DNA of 64,000 nt, taken from the NCBI GenBank assembly GCA_021234155.1, contig JAJEKV010000028.1, forward strand, positions 3,310,567 to 3,374,566, read 5' to 3'. Shown here piece after piece: positions 1 to 13,000 of this stretch. This DNA is from Isoetes taiwanensis. Lineage: Eukaryota > Streptophyta > Lycopodiopsida > Isoetales > Isoetaceae. A program made the translations under genes and the position numbers. Under the pieces are notes generated by a model. It saw nothing but the letters and a program-made list of their open reading frames with translations, did not search any database and was not told the DNA's origin. The number at the start of each line of letters is the position of its first letter. Within the stretch, counting starts at the first letter, position 1.

Positions 1-16
1 CAAAGTTTATACCCAT

Positions 17-3000
17 ATGGGAGGAATGCTGCACCAATCCTCTATTTTGCAGCCTCTTGCATCTGTTCATCTAAGCAGCACTTATTTTCTCCAAAGGCCT
101 CTGAAATTCTCTACCCAACCTGGAATATCAGAATCTATAAATGGGTCAAGAAGAGATCATCGGATTATCGCAGCATCCGCAGGTAAGGAAAATTCTTTTC
201 GAGGATGGGGAAATTCGGCAAAGACACGGCAGCCTTGGAAGCCTATAACAGAGCATGATAATGGCAATACCGAGGACGAAGAAGAAAAGGGTTTTAATAG
301 GGTTTATCCTTCTCCTAAGATTTCTGAAGGGACAAAATTTGTTTCTCAGGAACAGCAAACCGAAGATAAATCCGTCAGGAGAGTTTTTGGAAAAGACCAA
401 CATGTTTCCGGTGGAACTGAGAAACGCAAGAATTTCCATAAGAGTAGTGATAATTTCGCGAAATATGAAGACCGAGAGAGGGCACTGGGTGATGAGAGGA
501 TGGTTCAGTTAAGTTCACAAGATAGGAATGTAGGAACTAAAAATGCCAATTCAAGGATGAGAATCGAGGACCCTCTGGTTAAATTTTCAGGATCTAGAAG
601 TGCGGGTTATAACGTGGAATCTGATGAAATAAATCCAACTAGAAGGAAGTTGGGGGGCAAATTTCGTGATAGAGGCAATGAAGAGAATGAAATAGAGGGA
701 AGGCCTCGGAGGAGAAAAGAGCCTTCTATTAAGGAACAAATTCAGTTCTCTTGTCCATTGGGAAGAGCTCCTCATGTTGCAATTCTTGGAGGTGGTATGT
801 CTGGTCTTGTATGTGCTCTAACATTGGAACAGAGGGGCATTAAATCTACTGTTTTCGACACTGTATGTAAATTCGTATCCTATATCTACTTCCAGAAACA
901 TGAGCATATCTTTAGTTCTAGTGCAAGCATTTTTATAACCAGTTTGCCATATGAATTCTTCTGAGCTGCCTGCAAGGGAGGTGTACAAAAGTATCTCATT
1001 GTTGCTCTAGAATGAAGGAAAGCTTCCATGCAGATCGTTAATTTTTCAAATTCGCTTTTCTATAGTGGCTTTTAACGGCCTTAGATATACATAGCCCTTA
1101 TATGCTCTTAGAATACAGAAGCCTGAGTATATAGGTAACTGACATGCATATGTTGCCAGGGTAAACATGGGCTGGGAGGTCGCCTGGGAACAAGGGAGAT
1201 CATAAACCATGATGGTTTGCATCTGGTTTTTGACCATGCTGCTCAATACTTTACTGTGTCAGATCCGCGATTTCAAAAGCTAGTTGATCGTTGGCTTTCA
1301 GAAGGAATCGTGAAAGAATGGAATGGAGTTGTCGGTAGCCTGAAGTCTGGACAATTCTCTGAACTTCCTCCTGCCGTGAAATACATTGCGGTAGATGGAA
1401 TGCGATACCTTGCTGATCACATGGTTTCTGAAGTAAGTCACTGTCGACTTGAGCATCATTTTGTGGAATTCATCAAGCATGACCACAGGCAATCAATCAG
1501 GGGACTTAACATGCTTAATTTGACAGCGGAGGCTAATCAACATAAATAGGCCTTGCTGGATTAGTAATATGGATTTTCGTAATGAAAAGTGGACTTTAAA
1601 TGAAAATGGAAGGCCAGAGGGTGACTATGATGCAGTTGTCATTGCACACAATGGTGAGAGTAATTCATAAAAGGTTTCTTCTCTTCTTATCTCTTTCTTC
1701 ATGATGCTTATCTGCTGCATTTTCACGCATGCAAATGACCTCATTATTTACATGCTTGACTTCTTTTCACTCTGTATCATTTGTATATTCATGTCATCAG
1801 GAAAATGTGCAAATCGCTTGTTAGCACCTTCAGGTGTTCCTGTTGTTGCCAAGCAGATGAAGGTATTTAGTGTGACCATATGCTTAAAATATTTTGTCAC
1901 TTATATGTACTTGATCCTAAATGGGTTTATTGAACTCTATGTAGAGTATTTTTGTTAGGCCTTGATGTGGTGTTGCTTATCAAGCTGTAGGTATTGTAAC
2001 TGGGATACACTTATATATGTTAACATTCTGTCTTTTTTTAAGATGCATATACACATTCTATGTCTTTTCTTGAAGTGTCCTATTGTCTTATACATTCTTT
2101 TGCACTTCTGCAGAGGCTGGAATTAAGTTCTATTTGGGCCCTCCTTGCAGCATTTGAGAAGCCACTCCCTTCCCCCAGTGGTATCCCTGAAGGTCGACTG
2201 ATGGATGGTGCATTTGTTCGGGGATTAAATCCTCTTTCTTGGATTGGTAATAATACAACAAAGCTTAGAAATAGAGCTAGTACAGCACAATGTTATACAG
2301 CATTCAGCACAAGCATTTATGGCAAAAAGCATAAAGTTCCTCAGGTATATTTCACTGTGTTGTTTTCACTGTTTTTTCCACCTAGGCAAGGCTTCTCTAT
2401 GTTGACGTTGTCAAACTACTACAGGAGAGCATTCCTGCTGTAAAAGCAGAGAGAGTAAAGCGGGAAATGCTTCACGCCATTGAGACTTCCCTTGGAATAC
2501 CAGATGGTTCTTTGCCACCACCTATTTACACACGTGTACAGCTTTGGTGAGCTTTAAATGCCAAGTTCCTTACGTTAGATTGAGATGACCTTATATTATA
2601 TTTAATTTGACACTTCCATTGATTAGCATACAAAGGTATGCTCAGTTGAAAATGGAGAGTAAGAATCTAAAAGAGTAAAATACAAAGTTGTTTCTTGTGC
2701 TTGGCATCCGCGTTTGTTTCTTAAGAAAATCTTGATTCCTGTTCAATAGGCAGGCTATTAGCACTGGCCGGCAAATCTCATATCTTTGAAGGATGGCTGC
2801 TTCCAAGCCCAAGTCCTTTCCCATCCTTTAATAGCTCTAAATTTGAAGATGTTGGTGCAAAAGTAAATCTCGAAAATTTAATTAGCCAAAGAATGGAATT
2901 TGGGCTCAACTCTGAGACCCCTTATATTTTTCTAAAGCATAATAATTTGATAATGACGAGTTTTACCTTGCTTTTTTCTTTTTCAACAGGGGAGCAGCAC

Positions 3001-3366
3001 TTCCACTGAATACTCCTAATGTCCCTTGCATTTTTGATGCCTATGGAAGAGTAGGAATATGTGGAGATTGGCTGTTGGGTTCTAGCTTGGAAGCTGCAGC
3101 TTTAAGTGGCATGGAGCTTGCGCACCATGTGAGCCTCAGTTGTCAAATCTAAATTTTACGTCCGCAGAGATATATATCATGAATAATGGTGATATCTTTT
3201 TTTGCAGATTGCTAACTATGCACAAGCAGATGATGCAAATGCAGATGATTTCTGCATTGGTCTAAATGCTAAATTCAAGGCAGTAGAAGGCCATGACATA
3301 GGCCAGTTCCCTGGAACATCGCCAATGTTCCTACAGCAAGGACTTGAGCCTGCACTTAATGTCTGA
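17..3366 (+). CDS. FAD/NAD(P)-binding oxidoreductase (amine-oxidase/renalase-like), 8 exons
   Basis: I join exons 17-862, 1160-1432, 1527-1653, 1801-1862, 2114-2344, 2425-2546, 2990-3128 and 3208-3366. Every intron is GT-AG and the 1959-nt join is one open frame of 652 aa. Residues from about 254 (VAILGGGMSGL) form the dinucleotide-binding GxGxxG loop. Later segments HAAQYFTVSDPRF, VIAHNG, LELSSIWALLAAF and GICGDWLLGSSLEAAALSG match, from memory, the plant FAD/NAD(P)-binding oxidoreductase family that includes Arabidopsis AT3G04650. The family probably uses FAD; its substrate is unknown to me. The first ~250 residues are Ser/Arg/Glu-rich, low-complexity and longer than I expect for the family; the N-terminus could be an organelle transit peptide. 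No in-frame stop lies between base 1 and the ATG at 17, so the true start could be outside the window. Function of the exact protein is inferred. Confidence 0.9.
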
Positions 3367-4758
3367 CATACCTGCCATTTTCTATGCACACCATATTCGG
3401 GTCGCAGGTGTCATGAGATTATAATTTCAGGAGCAAATATGCGTATGATGGTTTGACTACAAACAAATGAGAAGCAAATGGCGTGAAAGTGCAAATGTAA
3501 ATGAAATGGCACGGGGGAAGATTCCGGTTTCTACATAGTAAGAGAGATGCCTCAGAGTTAAAGAAATTCTTTGGTACCAGGGAGAGCGTATTGTATAACA
3601 GTTGAAAGTTTCAATATGAGATTGCTAAGAGTGTGCTCATTGAAGAAGAAAGGCCACCTCTCCCTTTCTAGATGTGGAATAGTGATTCAAAAATTGAATA
3701 GAACAGAACGAGCTCATCCTCCAAAGATGTAATGCTATACTAAAACATCCATTAGAAAACAGCTATATGTCCATTCAAGGAATTTAGTTAAAAACTGACT
3801 AGTTTAGAAGCCCCTACCAGTGAACTGTTATAGTGAAGGATGGCTGCTTCCAAGCTGGTTGTGTGATGAGGTATTATACTCGTTGATAGTATCAGGGACG
3901 TAATGGTTATCTATGGTTGGAAACATTTCCTACCCCAAAATAGTACTACCTACTAGAAACTACTACTTCGTGGTCCAAAGATTCAGGAAGATGCATTGCG
4001 CTACTACCTAGGACATAATGCAATGCATCTTTCTGAATCTTTGGTATTTTGCTGTTTGTCATTGTAGCTATGGGAGGAGGAGGTGGGGCATGTTGATCAA
4101 AGCCCAGACTCGGTGCCATTAATGGGAAACTGCTGGCCTATTGAAGATGGTAGCTACCGAGTCTAGATTTCCACCAGTAGGCTGTAGCAAGTAGATGCAG
4201 AACTATTGAACTTGGATCTTTAGGTGCTCAATGCAATACATTTGAACTTCTGTTAAACTTGTGGCTGAACTTGTGTCAAGTTCTGAAGTTTTATGAAGTA
4301 AAATTGAAAAATTTAATCCAATGTAATGGTACCCAAGACTAAGGGCATTGTGATGATCCCTATGGCATTACATAGTTTTCATGCCATGTGTAGCAATGTG
4401 ATTTAGTTGCATTTTCCGTTGTTAAAGGTTATCCTCCATTTTTTTACCTGTACCCATAAATTGTAAATTTCAATTGCATTTGCTTTATTTAGTAACGTGA
4501 AATGCTGCCCGTTTACTGGAACTTCAATTTTAAATGGAATTATTTTTTAGAGCTGTGTGAGTATTCTAGATTGAAGCTCTAGGCACACATTCATCCATAT
4601 AAATATGGATCTTTGTTTTATGTATAAGTGATAATTTGTATGAAGTGGGTAGATCAGCATGATGTACAAGAAAAGAGGCAGAGTGCCTGTAAGTATAAAA
4701 GTTCGTTTGGAGGGCCTGCTTTAAACCCATGCTTACCTTTCTCGGATATGGTAGCTGG
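3367..4758. other. Gap between convergent genes (3' UTRs)
   Basis: This 1.4-kb stretch lies between the stop codons of the FAD oxidoreductase gene (+) and the PPR gene (-), so it must hold both 3' ends. I see no coding sequence. It contains a strong foldback at 3975-4044. A 22-bp direct repeat at 3834-3855 is identical to 2787-2808 in the last-but-one intron of the FAD gene. Confidence 0.6.
3975..4044. repeat. Near-perfect 25-bp inverted repeat (foldback)
   Basis: The left arm 3975-3999 and right arm 4020-4044 are reverse complements with one mismatch in 25 positions, separated by a 20-nt loop. The arms are the length of a plant small-RNA duplex and the structure sits about 610 nt downstream of the FAD gene stop. 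It could be a small MITE relic, a miRNA-like precursor or a processing hairpin; the sequence does not decide. Confidence 0.75.
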
Positions 4759-7254
4759 TTACCCATTTTCATCTATAAAATATTCTAATTCATTGCCAAG
4801 ACTAGCATAAATATTTGACATGAGGACATGTGCGGCAGCACAAGATGGATCTAGAATAATAATTTCGTTAAAGCATTTTGTCCCCAAATCCATATTGCAG
4901 TGCGTCTTACATGCAACAAGCAGTGTTAACCATAGACAAATGTCAGGCTGTAGTATACCTTTGAGTATATCTTCTGCTTCATTGAAACGACCTGCAGAGC
5001 CTAAAAGGTCCACAATGCAGGTCACATGAGATAAATTCATCTTTAAACCATTATATTCTTCCATGGTCCTAAGGTAATAAAGCCCTTCATCAGCCAACCC
5101 TGCACGACTAAAGGCACTAAGGACACCAGAAAATGCTACATCGTTAGGTGCAATGCTACTCATTTGCATGTCTTCAAAGCACTGTAAAGCTGAAAGAGGC
5201 TGACCAAATACTGCATATCCCGTGATCATTGTATTCCATGACTCTAAATTCTTATTCAACATTGTGTTGAAGGTTCCCTGTGCCTGGTCCAGATTCCCAG
5301 ACTTGGCATACATGTCAATGAGTGCATTCCAGACTACACTTTCTGATTGAAGGCCTCTTTCAATAATTTGTTCATGTATGCACTTTCCTTGCCCTGCATC
5401 ACCTACATTGCCATATGCTATCAACATACATGAAAATGTGTACTTGTCTGGTACCATGCCCTCAGATTGGAGGTTCTCAAAGCATTTTAGCGCAAGATCA
5501 TCATAACCATGCTGCACATAACCTGCAATCATTGCATTATATACCACAATATCCCGGTCCTGCAACTTGTCAAAGATTCTTTGTGCTTCATTCAAATTTC
5601 CAAAGTCATTATACATGTCCATGAGAGCACTACCAACAACAATATCAAAGTGAAAACCTCTTTCTATTATGTGTTCGTGGATCTGCTTTCCCTTTTCTTC
5701 AGCATATGCGCTTCCACATGCACACAAAATGTTCAAAAATGTCACTTTGCCTGGTTCCATGCCTTCTTGCTGCATTTTATCAAAAAAGTGTAAGGCAAGG
5801 TGGCTATCCCCATGGTTGATATATGCTGTTATAATTAAATTCCAGGAAACCACATTTCGGTTGGATAACCTATTAAAGGCTTTGCATGCCTCTTCTATGC
5901 CTCCACATTTCACGTACATGTCGACAAGGGTATTACCCAAAACAAGATCATGTTGAAGCCCACTTTTAATAAGATGCTCATGGACATATCTGGCCTGTTC
6001 AATAGAAGCTACACTGCCACACGCCTTCAAGGTGCTTGAAAACGTAAACTTATCTGGTGTTATGCCCTGATCTTGCATCCTTTCAAAATATTGTATGGCA
6101 ATATATCCCTTGCCATCTTGAGCATATCCTGCAATCATCACATCCCATGACACTAAATTTGGACTTGCTAATCTGTCAAATAACCTTTGTGCCTCCTCCA
6201 AACTGCCACATTTGGCATACGTATCAACAAGAGTGTTCGCAACTGCAACATCAACTTCGAGGTTGATCTCAATAATCTGTTCATGAATGGTCCTGCCTAA
6301 CTCAACTGCACCTATGTTGCCACATGCTTTTAAGATGCCCAAAAATGTAATTTTGCTTGGTTTTACATCCTCCTGCTGCATTTGTGCAAAACATTGCAAG
6401 GCAGAGAGAGCATCATGCTGGGCATATCCTGCAATCATTGCATTCCATGATACTAAATCCCTATTTGGCAATTGATTGAAAATCCTGCGTGCTTCCTCCA
6501 GGTCCCCATGTTGAGAATAACCTGTGATCAATGCATTCCATGATACAATATCATCATTTGGCAATGCGTCAAGAACTTTCCTTGCCTCCTCAAGATTTCC
6601 AAGCTTAGCATACATGTCCACAAGGGTATTTCCTACAACTACATCAAATTGAAGCTCATTTTCAAGTATGTGCTGGTGGACGCTCCTGCAAAGTTGTACA
6701 TCAGCTAAATTAATACATGCTTTCAACGTGCTCAAAGCACTGAACCGGTCTGGTTGTCTGCCGCCATACCCCAATCTATAATAGAGGCCAAGGGCATTAT
6801 GCGATATGTCAAGCCTGGCATGGACATCAATAATTGCATTCCAAGTATATTGGTCTGGCTTTGAAACCTCACAGAATGCTGCATTAGCTTCAACCACACT
6901 GTCACAAGAACCAAATCCACGAATAAGGTGGTTAGCTAAAGGGGAAATGGAGTGGAGACCTCCTTGCACTATCAAGGACTGAATTCGTCTAATGAGTTGG
7001 ATGTTGTGGTGGTATTTTGTGCATTCCACAACAAGGCGGTAAGCAAGATCTCTGGATATTGGCTTGCCCTGTTCAAGTGCAATTTCTGCAGATTGGAGGG
7101 CATTAGAAAACCACCCGTCTTTGTTCTGAATTTGAGAATAGCTGTGAATTAAAGGAATGAGAATTTAACAGTAAAAGGGAAAGAAACAGAAGTAGCAGGC
7201 ATACCTCTCATGTAGAATTGGAAGTGTGCTCGAGCTTGTAAGTGTAAGCACCAT
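4759..7254 (-). CDS. PLS-class pentatricopeptide repeat protein, E-type end, 2 exons
   Basis: The long open frame (exon 2, 7141-4759) lacks a good ATG at its apparent start. A minus-strand exon 1 at 7254-7205 begins with ATG and ends in a GTATGC donor. A 63-nt intron ends in TTCACAG before 7141. The join keeps frame and gives about 810 aa. After an N-terminal segment that may target an organelle there are about 19 PPR motifs in P-L-S order (for example VSWNALITGYSQHGDLEEAR and TFLGILKACGNIGAVELG). The protein ends in an E-like motif (CLWLTLLVACKTHCNMDLG) and stops about 25 residues after it; no DYW domain is present. PLS proteins bind single-stranded RNA in chloroplasts or mitochondria and usually specify C-to-U editing sites; without a DYW domain a separate deaminase partner would be needed. 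The target RNA is unknown. Confidence 0.9.
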
Positions 7255-8145
7255 CTTCAAAATCTGTTATCTGGGACGGCATGCAAGCCAGATAGAGATA
7301 TTCATTAAGATAAGATCGTCCGTTAACACAACGCATTACATTTTTTTATTTCTTCTATCTTCTTTTTTTGGCGTTTGCGGGCCGTTATCAGCCTCTGTTT
7401 CTTGTGGTGGGCGTGTAGATCCGGCATCTCTTCTCATTCTGTGGTGCGCTGCGGGCATGTGGCTCCAAACAAAAGCTTTTTGATACTCCATGCTGCTCCG
7501 GCGAATTTAAACTCAGTTAAAGAAGAGAACAACGGTGAAACCAAAATAATTGCAAAGATTCGTGCATTCTCTATATTTAAACGTCCAAACAGGCCGCCTC
7601 TGGGGGTAATGGCCCTCCCATTGTGAATTACGTTAAGTATTGGATTTTCCACCCCTCTATTGCCATGGATGGAAATGGCAGATTGTCTGGTCTAAATTTT
7701 CATACCTTTGATTTAGCTTCAAGTTTCAAGATATGCCACCTATGCAAGCTAATTGCCAAACGTATGCCAATTTGTGCAAGAAAAATGTGTCAGCATATAA
7801 TGTTTATGCATGTAAAAGGAATGTTACATGCAACTGGCTTTTGCTAGAGAATGTAAATATTGATGATAGGTAATAGAAATGATTGGGAATGTCCAATCAT
7901 TTGTCAATGCATTCAAACTTCAAAGTCTGATTTATAATGTTTGTTTGACGTGATGCAGCTCTGGAAGGGAGTCTTAACTACCTTTCCGACTAGTAAGCCT
8001 CCTCATCTTTGCCCTTCTTTTTTTATTTGCCCATATTGTTTTCTTTTATCAAAGCACAACATTAAATGCACTTGATTTAAGCAAAGGTAGCCCCCTTTTT
8101 GGGTTGCCCCTAAGGGGGCAAACCCTTGTTTATGTGAGGTTTGTG

Positions 8146-8185
8146 GCATATTCTAGGTATATGCCAGTATATGCCTAGAATATGC
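8146..8185. repeat. 40-bp near-perfect palindrome
   Basis: GCATATTCTAGG and the bases after it are mirrored by CCTAGAATATGC, giving 17-bp arms with one mismatch around a 6-nt centre. It follows a second short inverted repeat built on GCCCCCTT / AAGGGGGC just upstream. No gene or element boundary is evident, so its role is unknown. Confidence 0.7.
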
Positions 8186-9729
8186 CGATGACTGCTAAAA
8201 ACCCATTATTGGCTGTAAATGCCAGGTCACTTGTGTTAGTGGGCAGCCACTCTCGAAACCGGCCAACCGGAGAGGTCTCCTCTCGTTGGTTACAGGAGTC
8301 CTTTCAAGAAGCAGTCTATGTTTTCCCTTCGGGCAACACATGAGCATGAGTTTAAAGCGCCGTTAAATCCGTGTGTAGCTAAGGCCAAAACGGATTTCTG
8401 TGATAGAAATGATGGTAGTGAATGCGCGAGTAGGAGCTCTATGCCCTGATCTTCGAAGAAATGGCTCTGGCTCCGGCCATGGATATTCTTCACATTGGGT
8501 TGTTAGCGTTCTTGCCCGGATGCCATGTTGTCGGATGCCCTATTTTTGCTTGAAATCGATCATCCTGGAAGGATTATAAAAGCTATCGCGGACATATTTT
8601 TACTTTCCTTGCTCTTCCGAAAACAAACGGTGGCAGAGATAATTGAAGCTCGTGGCTTAAAAGCTGTTCGAGCGATCCCGGTCCACCCCAAACAAGGTAA
8701 GCCTTTTCTTTGAGTGTAATCTAAAGCTTCAATTTAGAACCTAGTTTAGGTGTGCTAATTAGCACAGCAATCAATAACTTTCGGTCCGGCAAAGCTCCAA
8801 GCTTTAGGGCGAAATATATGCTTGCATCTGGTTTACCTTCTCTACGTTTTGGTGATAAATATGATACTTTTAAAAGCCTTTTAAACCAATATGGAATGTA
8901 ATTACGATAATCGCAGAGTATCCTTAGCATCTCATTCTAAAGCTAATCGCGGATCGTTGAGAGCATGGCAAAGACACACTTTGGGTTGTACATGCGGACA
9001 TCTTTGCATTAGCGGCATAGCAAAGACCATCAATATTTCATAGAGTGGCTCGTTTCTCGGCATGCTATCTCATGCAAATTTGTTCTTGATTCCTTCCGGA
9101 ATTCAATGTGATAAGCGAGAGAAAGCCATAGATATTGTATGTTAAACCCGAGATACTATGTTTGGAGTTCTAAATGGTGTGAATCGATCTTGTAGGCCTT
9201 ACATAGCTATATATAAGCGGTTTGGTTTCCACCGCCGAGAAATTCTGCGGGATGTGGATTTGAAGGTAGATCTTCAATATGTGCGGTAAAGGTAAAGTTG
9301 GTTCTTGCATTTGTAAGCTATGTTCCAACTAATTTTAGTACATATCTTCATCGCGGTACTTGGATAGGTTAGGGATGATTGTAGCTTCCATTACGATTCT
9401 TTAAGAGCGGGCAAATCTTGAGGCGTGAATGAAGGTATAATAGCAATCGTTTCTTTGTAGGTCCTTGCAACTTTGAAAGCTCCTTGCTTTGTTGAAATAT
9501 ACCCTTTTGGTTTGAAGAGCTTCTCATGGACTTCATGTTGTGGTGCGTGGTTTTGAATTTATTCAAAATGCTTTCACATAACCTATTTTGCAAATTCTGC
9601 TTTGTTTGATATAGTAATAGCGATAAGTGCAGACCATTTTCCTGCTATTTAGAAGGCCATAGTAAATCCACATCTAGAGGCATAATAGCAAAAATATTCT
9701 TGAGCATTTTGGACCAGCTCATTTATGTG

Positions 9730-10010
9730 GCTCATGTACTTTGATTTATTTCACTCATTTGTGCTATGAATTTGGAAAACATGTACCTAGCAGTTTTGTA
9801 GGTTGTTCTCTAAGCTTTCCAATGCATGCTCATGCTTAAGAAGTGGAGCTCCCTTGTTGAAGTTACGGCCCTGTTACTAGTCTGTTGTAGAATTAGAGCA
9901 GCAAATGCACTTTGTTATATTTGACATATTTAGACTAGGAATTTGAAAATTGTGTACCTAGTATTATTTTTTAGATCTTCCCTTGAGCTTTCAAACGGAT
10001 GCATTGGTTG
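9730..10010. repeat. Diverged duplication, offset about 171 bp
   Basis: Two segments, starting near 9768 and 9939, share the series GAATTTG...GTACCTAG...AGCTTTC in the same order and spacing but with many substitutions. This looks like an old local duplication or two copies of a decayed element. No coding potential is seen. Confidence 0.45.
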
Positions 10011-13000
10011 GTGAAGCAGGCTTGCACCTGCAAGGTATGCCAATCTTATCTGTTGCTCTCTGCTCTATTACTCTTTATTATGCTTAGATCTAAGGAAATT
10101 CCCGAAATAGGGTCCGCGGATTGATCTGCTTGAGTATGATGATGGTTTAGAATCTTGAAAAGGAAGAAGATAGAAGGAGATAGAAAAGGAGATATCTTGT
10201 GATTCTAAAAAGAAATATGGAGTAATAATTGGCCGTGATCATGGTATTGAGAGAACTTGAGTTTGATTAAGTAAATAATCTCAGTTAGACCTTAGTTAAA
10301 TCATTATACACCATGTTAGATACCACCATATATTGAATTGATTGTTTTAGAAGCATTTGAGAAGCCATAATTGGTTATAGATTAAAAGTACCAAAAGGGC
10401 ATGCAAAGGGATGCACATTAGCATTTCTTTGGGAAGGGAGATAAGATCTTGAGAATCTTGAGGAAGCGGCCAATCGAGAAAGGCATCAAAGGAAGCTTTG
10501 CATTCTTTGGATCTATTTTTGAGCAAAAGACGATCACGCTCGAGAAAAGAATATCAATGAGTTTATGGGTCATGACCAGCCCTATAATCCTATATAATCT
10601 AGGATGCATTTCGACAAGGATTAGGTTCTTTTATGCATTAATGTGATAGTTTATAGTTTTAATTGTAGGTCTTTCTAATGTCATACCAAATTATGCGTAA
10701 GGATGAAGGGGCATATTTTGCAGCTTCTACGAAAAACAGACGAGGTACCTCTTTTTTAAATATGTTGTGATTATGAAGAAATATGGAGTAGTAGTTGACC
10801 TTGATGGTGGTAATGACAAAGAATCGAGTTTGATGTGCAAACAACACGAGTTAAATTGTCTTGGCTTTCACCGGATGCTCAACACCTTCGAGGGCAAATG
10901 CGAGAATAGAGATCCGACAAGCGTGGAGCACGTTTAACTCAATGAGCACGAGAATGTTAGAAAAGAGCAATCCATGCAAGGGAGTTACTCGGGGAGGATC
11001 TATTAGAGTAAATTGTTCCTAGATAAAATGGAATAGGATGTTAACTGTAGCATTCTTCCTAGATCAAGAAAGAAAAGTATAGTGGTGAGGAGCATAAGGG
11101 CCAACCATATGCTTTTGTGCTTGCACTCAGTGTTTTTAGCCGATCTCTATTTTTTGCATTTATTGAGTCCATATTACTTTGATTTTGTATAGTCTTTGCT
11201 TGCAGTTATAGCTTCGGGTGTGCAAAAATATGGACATGTTCTAATTTGTGTGGTTAGATTCCAGTCAAACTTGAATGCCAAGACGTTCTTAATAGTTTTC
11301 AAGCTCACATTGGCATGGTTGCTCCAGGAACCATCTTAGACAATGACAATTTAAAAAATAAAAATAAAAATAAAGAAGCATCCAACATTATATATTGCAG
11401 AAAAATGAAAGCTATTTTATGTGGTTTAACTTGCATAGTTCTCCATCTATTAACAAGGGTTATCATTGTATCTTTTATTCTGGATCATTGATATGAGGAA
11501 TATTCTTAGATCAAGGGCCCTTAATTTTTTACACACGCACCCCACGAAAGCTTCAATGGTGCAAAACGGACCAGTGGTTCGTGCCAAAAACAAAAAAAAA
11601 AATAAAGAATTGCAAAACCGACTGAAGGCGGCTATGGACTGCCGGAATGAACAGAAGGGCTAACAACATCGGCCAGGCCTGTCCGGATCTCCTCATATAC
11701 CTCATTCTCCTTTTTGCACATGGCCAAGATCCAATCCTGCATTCTTGATCAAAGGGATTATCTCATATTTGTTAAGCTTGCTGTTCATGCCTGGAGGCGG
11801 AGGCGCCATCGCCTAAATGCTACTGTGAATGCAAAACCGGACTGTAAATGCCAGTTTCCTGCCGCGTATAGCCAGCCGGTAGTTTTAGCTGCCCCACAAA
11901 TTCCAATTTCTGCTTTCCTCTTATCTTCCAACATCTTGGCCGGATGGGCAAAACTGCATCAGTGCAAATCGGCCTCAGAAATCACCCTGCAGCCGCTTCA
12001 GGGTCATTCGAGCACATTCGAGGAGATTGGAGCATTCCAGAGGGTCGAATCCAGGGCTAACCTGGGGCCGAAACCCTCTTCCCTTGCATTTCAGGAACAC
12101 AACCAGCCTGCCATCTAAAATAGGGGCGGACACCCGGATGCCTAAACACTAACCCCTGTAACAAATAAACACACAAGAAATCCCCTTTGTGAGGGATTCA
12201 AGGACGCCCACCAACAGCCTCCATCGCCCTCCAAGCTCCAGCCGGATTCCTTCAGCGCTAACAGAAGAGAAATGACAGTGGCTCGTCTCCAACATGCCGA
12301 AGCGCACGCCCACCTCTCCCACAGGCCTCCCTCTGTACACACACCACAGGGCAGCGATCCAAATGGCTCGTGCCTTCCAAATTCGGCTCCCTGCAATTCA
12401 ACCCCTGCAACAACGGCCCATGCAAAAAGCAACCTCCAGACCACCCAAAATAGCATGAAACGGTGAAGCTCCTCTCACATGGCAAATTATACCCTTTTCA
12501 ATACAATACTATACGGAAATCATAGGCCAAAACCACTGCCTGATAACTATATAATTATCTTTGCTTTGCAGGGAATATTGAAGGGAAAACAACCAGTAAA
12601 AATTGGCTTCCATGTACACTGGGGCTGGTATACTGGTTGTTGCCTATGTCCCCGAAGTTGAAGCTTGTATGCAAAGAATTATTTATATAATTTAGAAAAT
12701 GATGGTGTTCCAACGGTGAAGATTGTAGACAGAGTATGGATATTTATGATGATTTTCTATTGTGCACACTTTGTTTTTTTAAATATATGGTGAAACTGCA
12801 CATCCAATGGGAGAGCAACCCAATCGTGCATACATAAAACCATCAGAGGGGACGTGGTAAGAATGTTATCGGCACCCTATTAGTGACATCAAAACAACGC
12901 GAATACCAAATTGCCTTTGAAAGCATGAGCATGGATAGATAAGTCGCTCTAGTAAATATGCTGAAATATTGTCTTATACCCACTTATTTGTGTTTTTTTA

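Noticed and set aside
8525-8713. Short ORF starting MLSDALFLLEIDHPGR
   Set aside because: Only 62 codons, no family resemblance, no splice context that would join it to other coding pieces.
10200-10860. Diverged repeat pair (GAAATATGGAGTA... near 10212 and 10777) as a transposon with direct terminal repeats
   Set aside because: Similarity is limited to about 60 bp with many differences, and no ends or target duplication could be defined.
11700-12490. GC-richer block with ORFs up to 134 codons on both strands
   Set aside because: Open frames overlap on both strands as expected from composition alone, and no domain or splice pattern could be recognised. It may be a decayed element interior.
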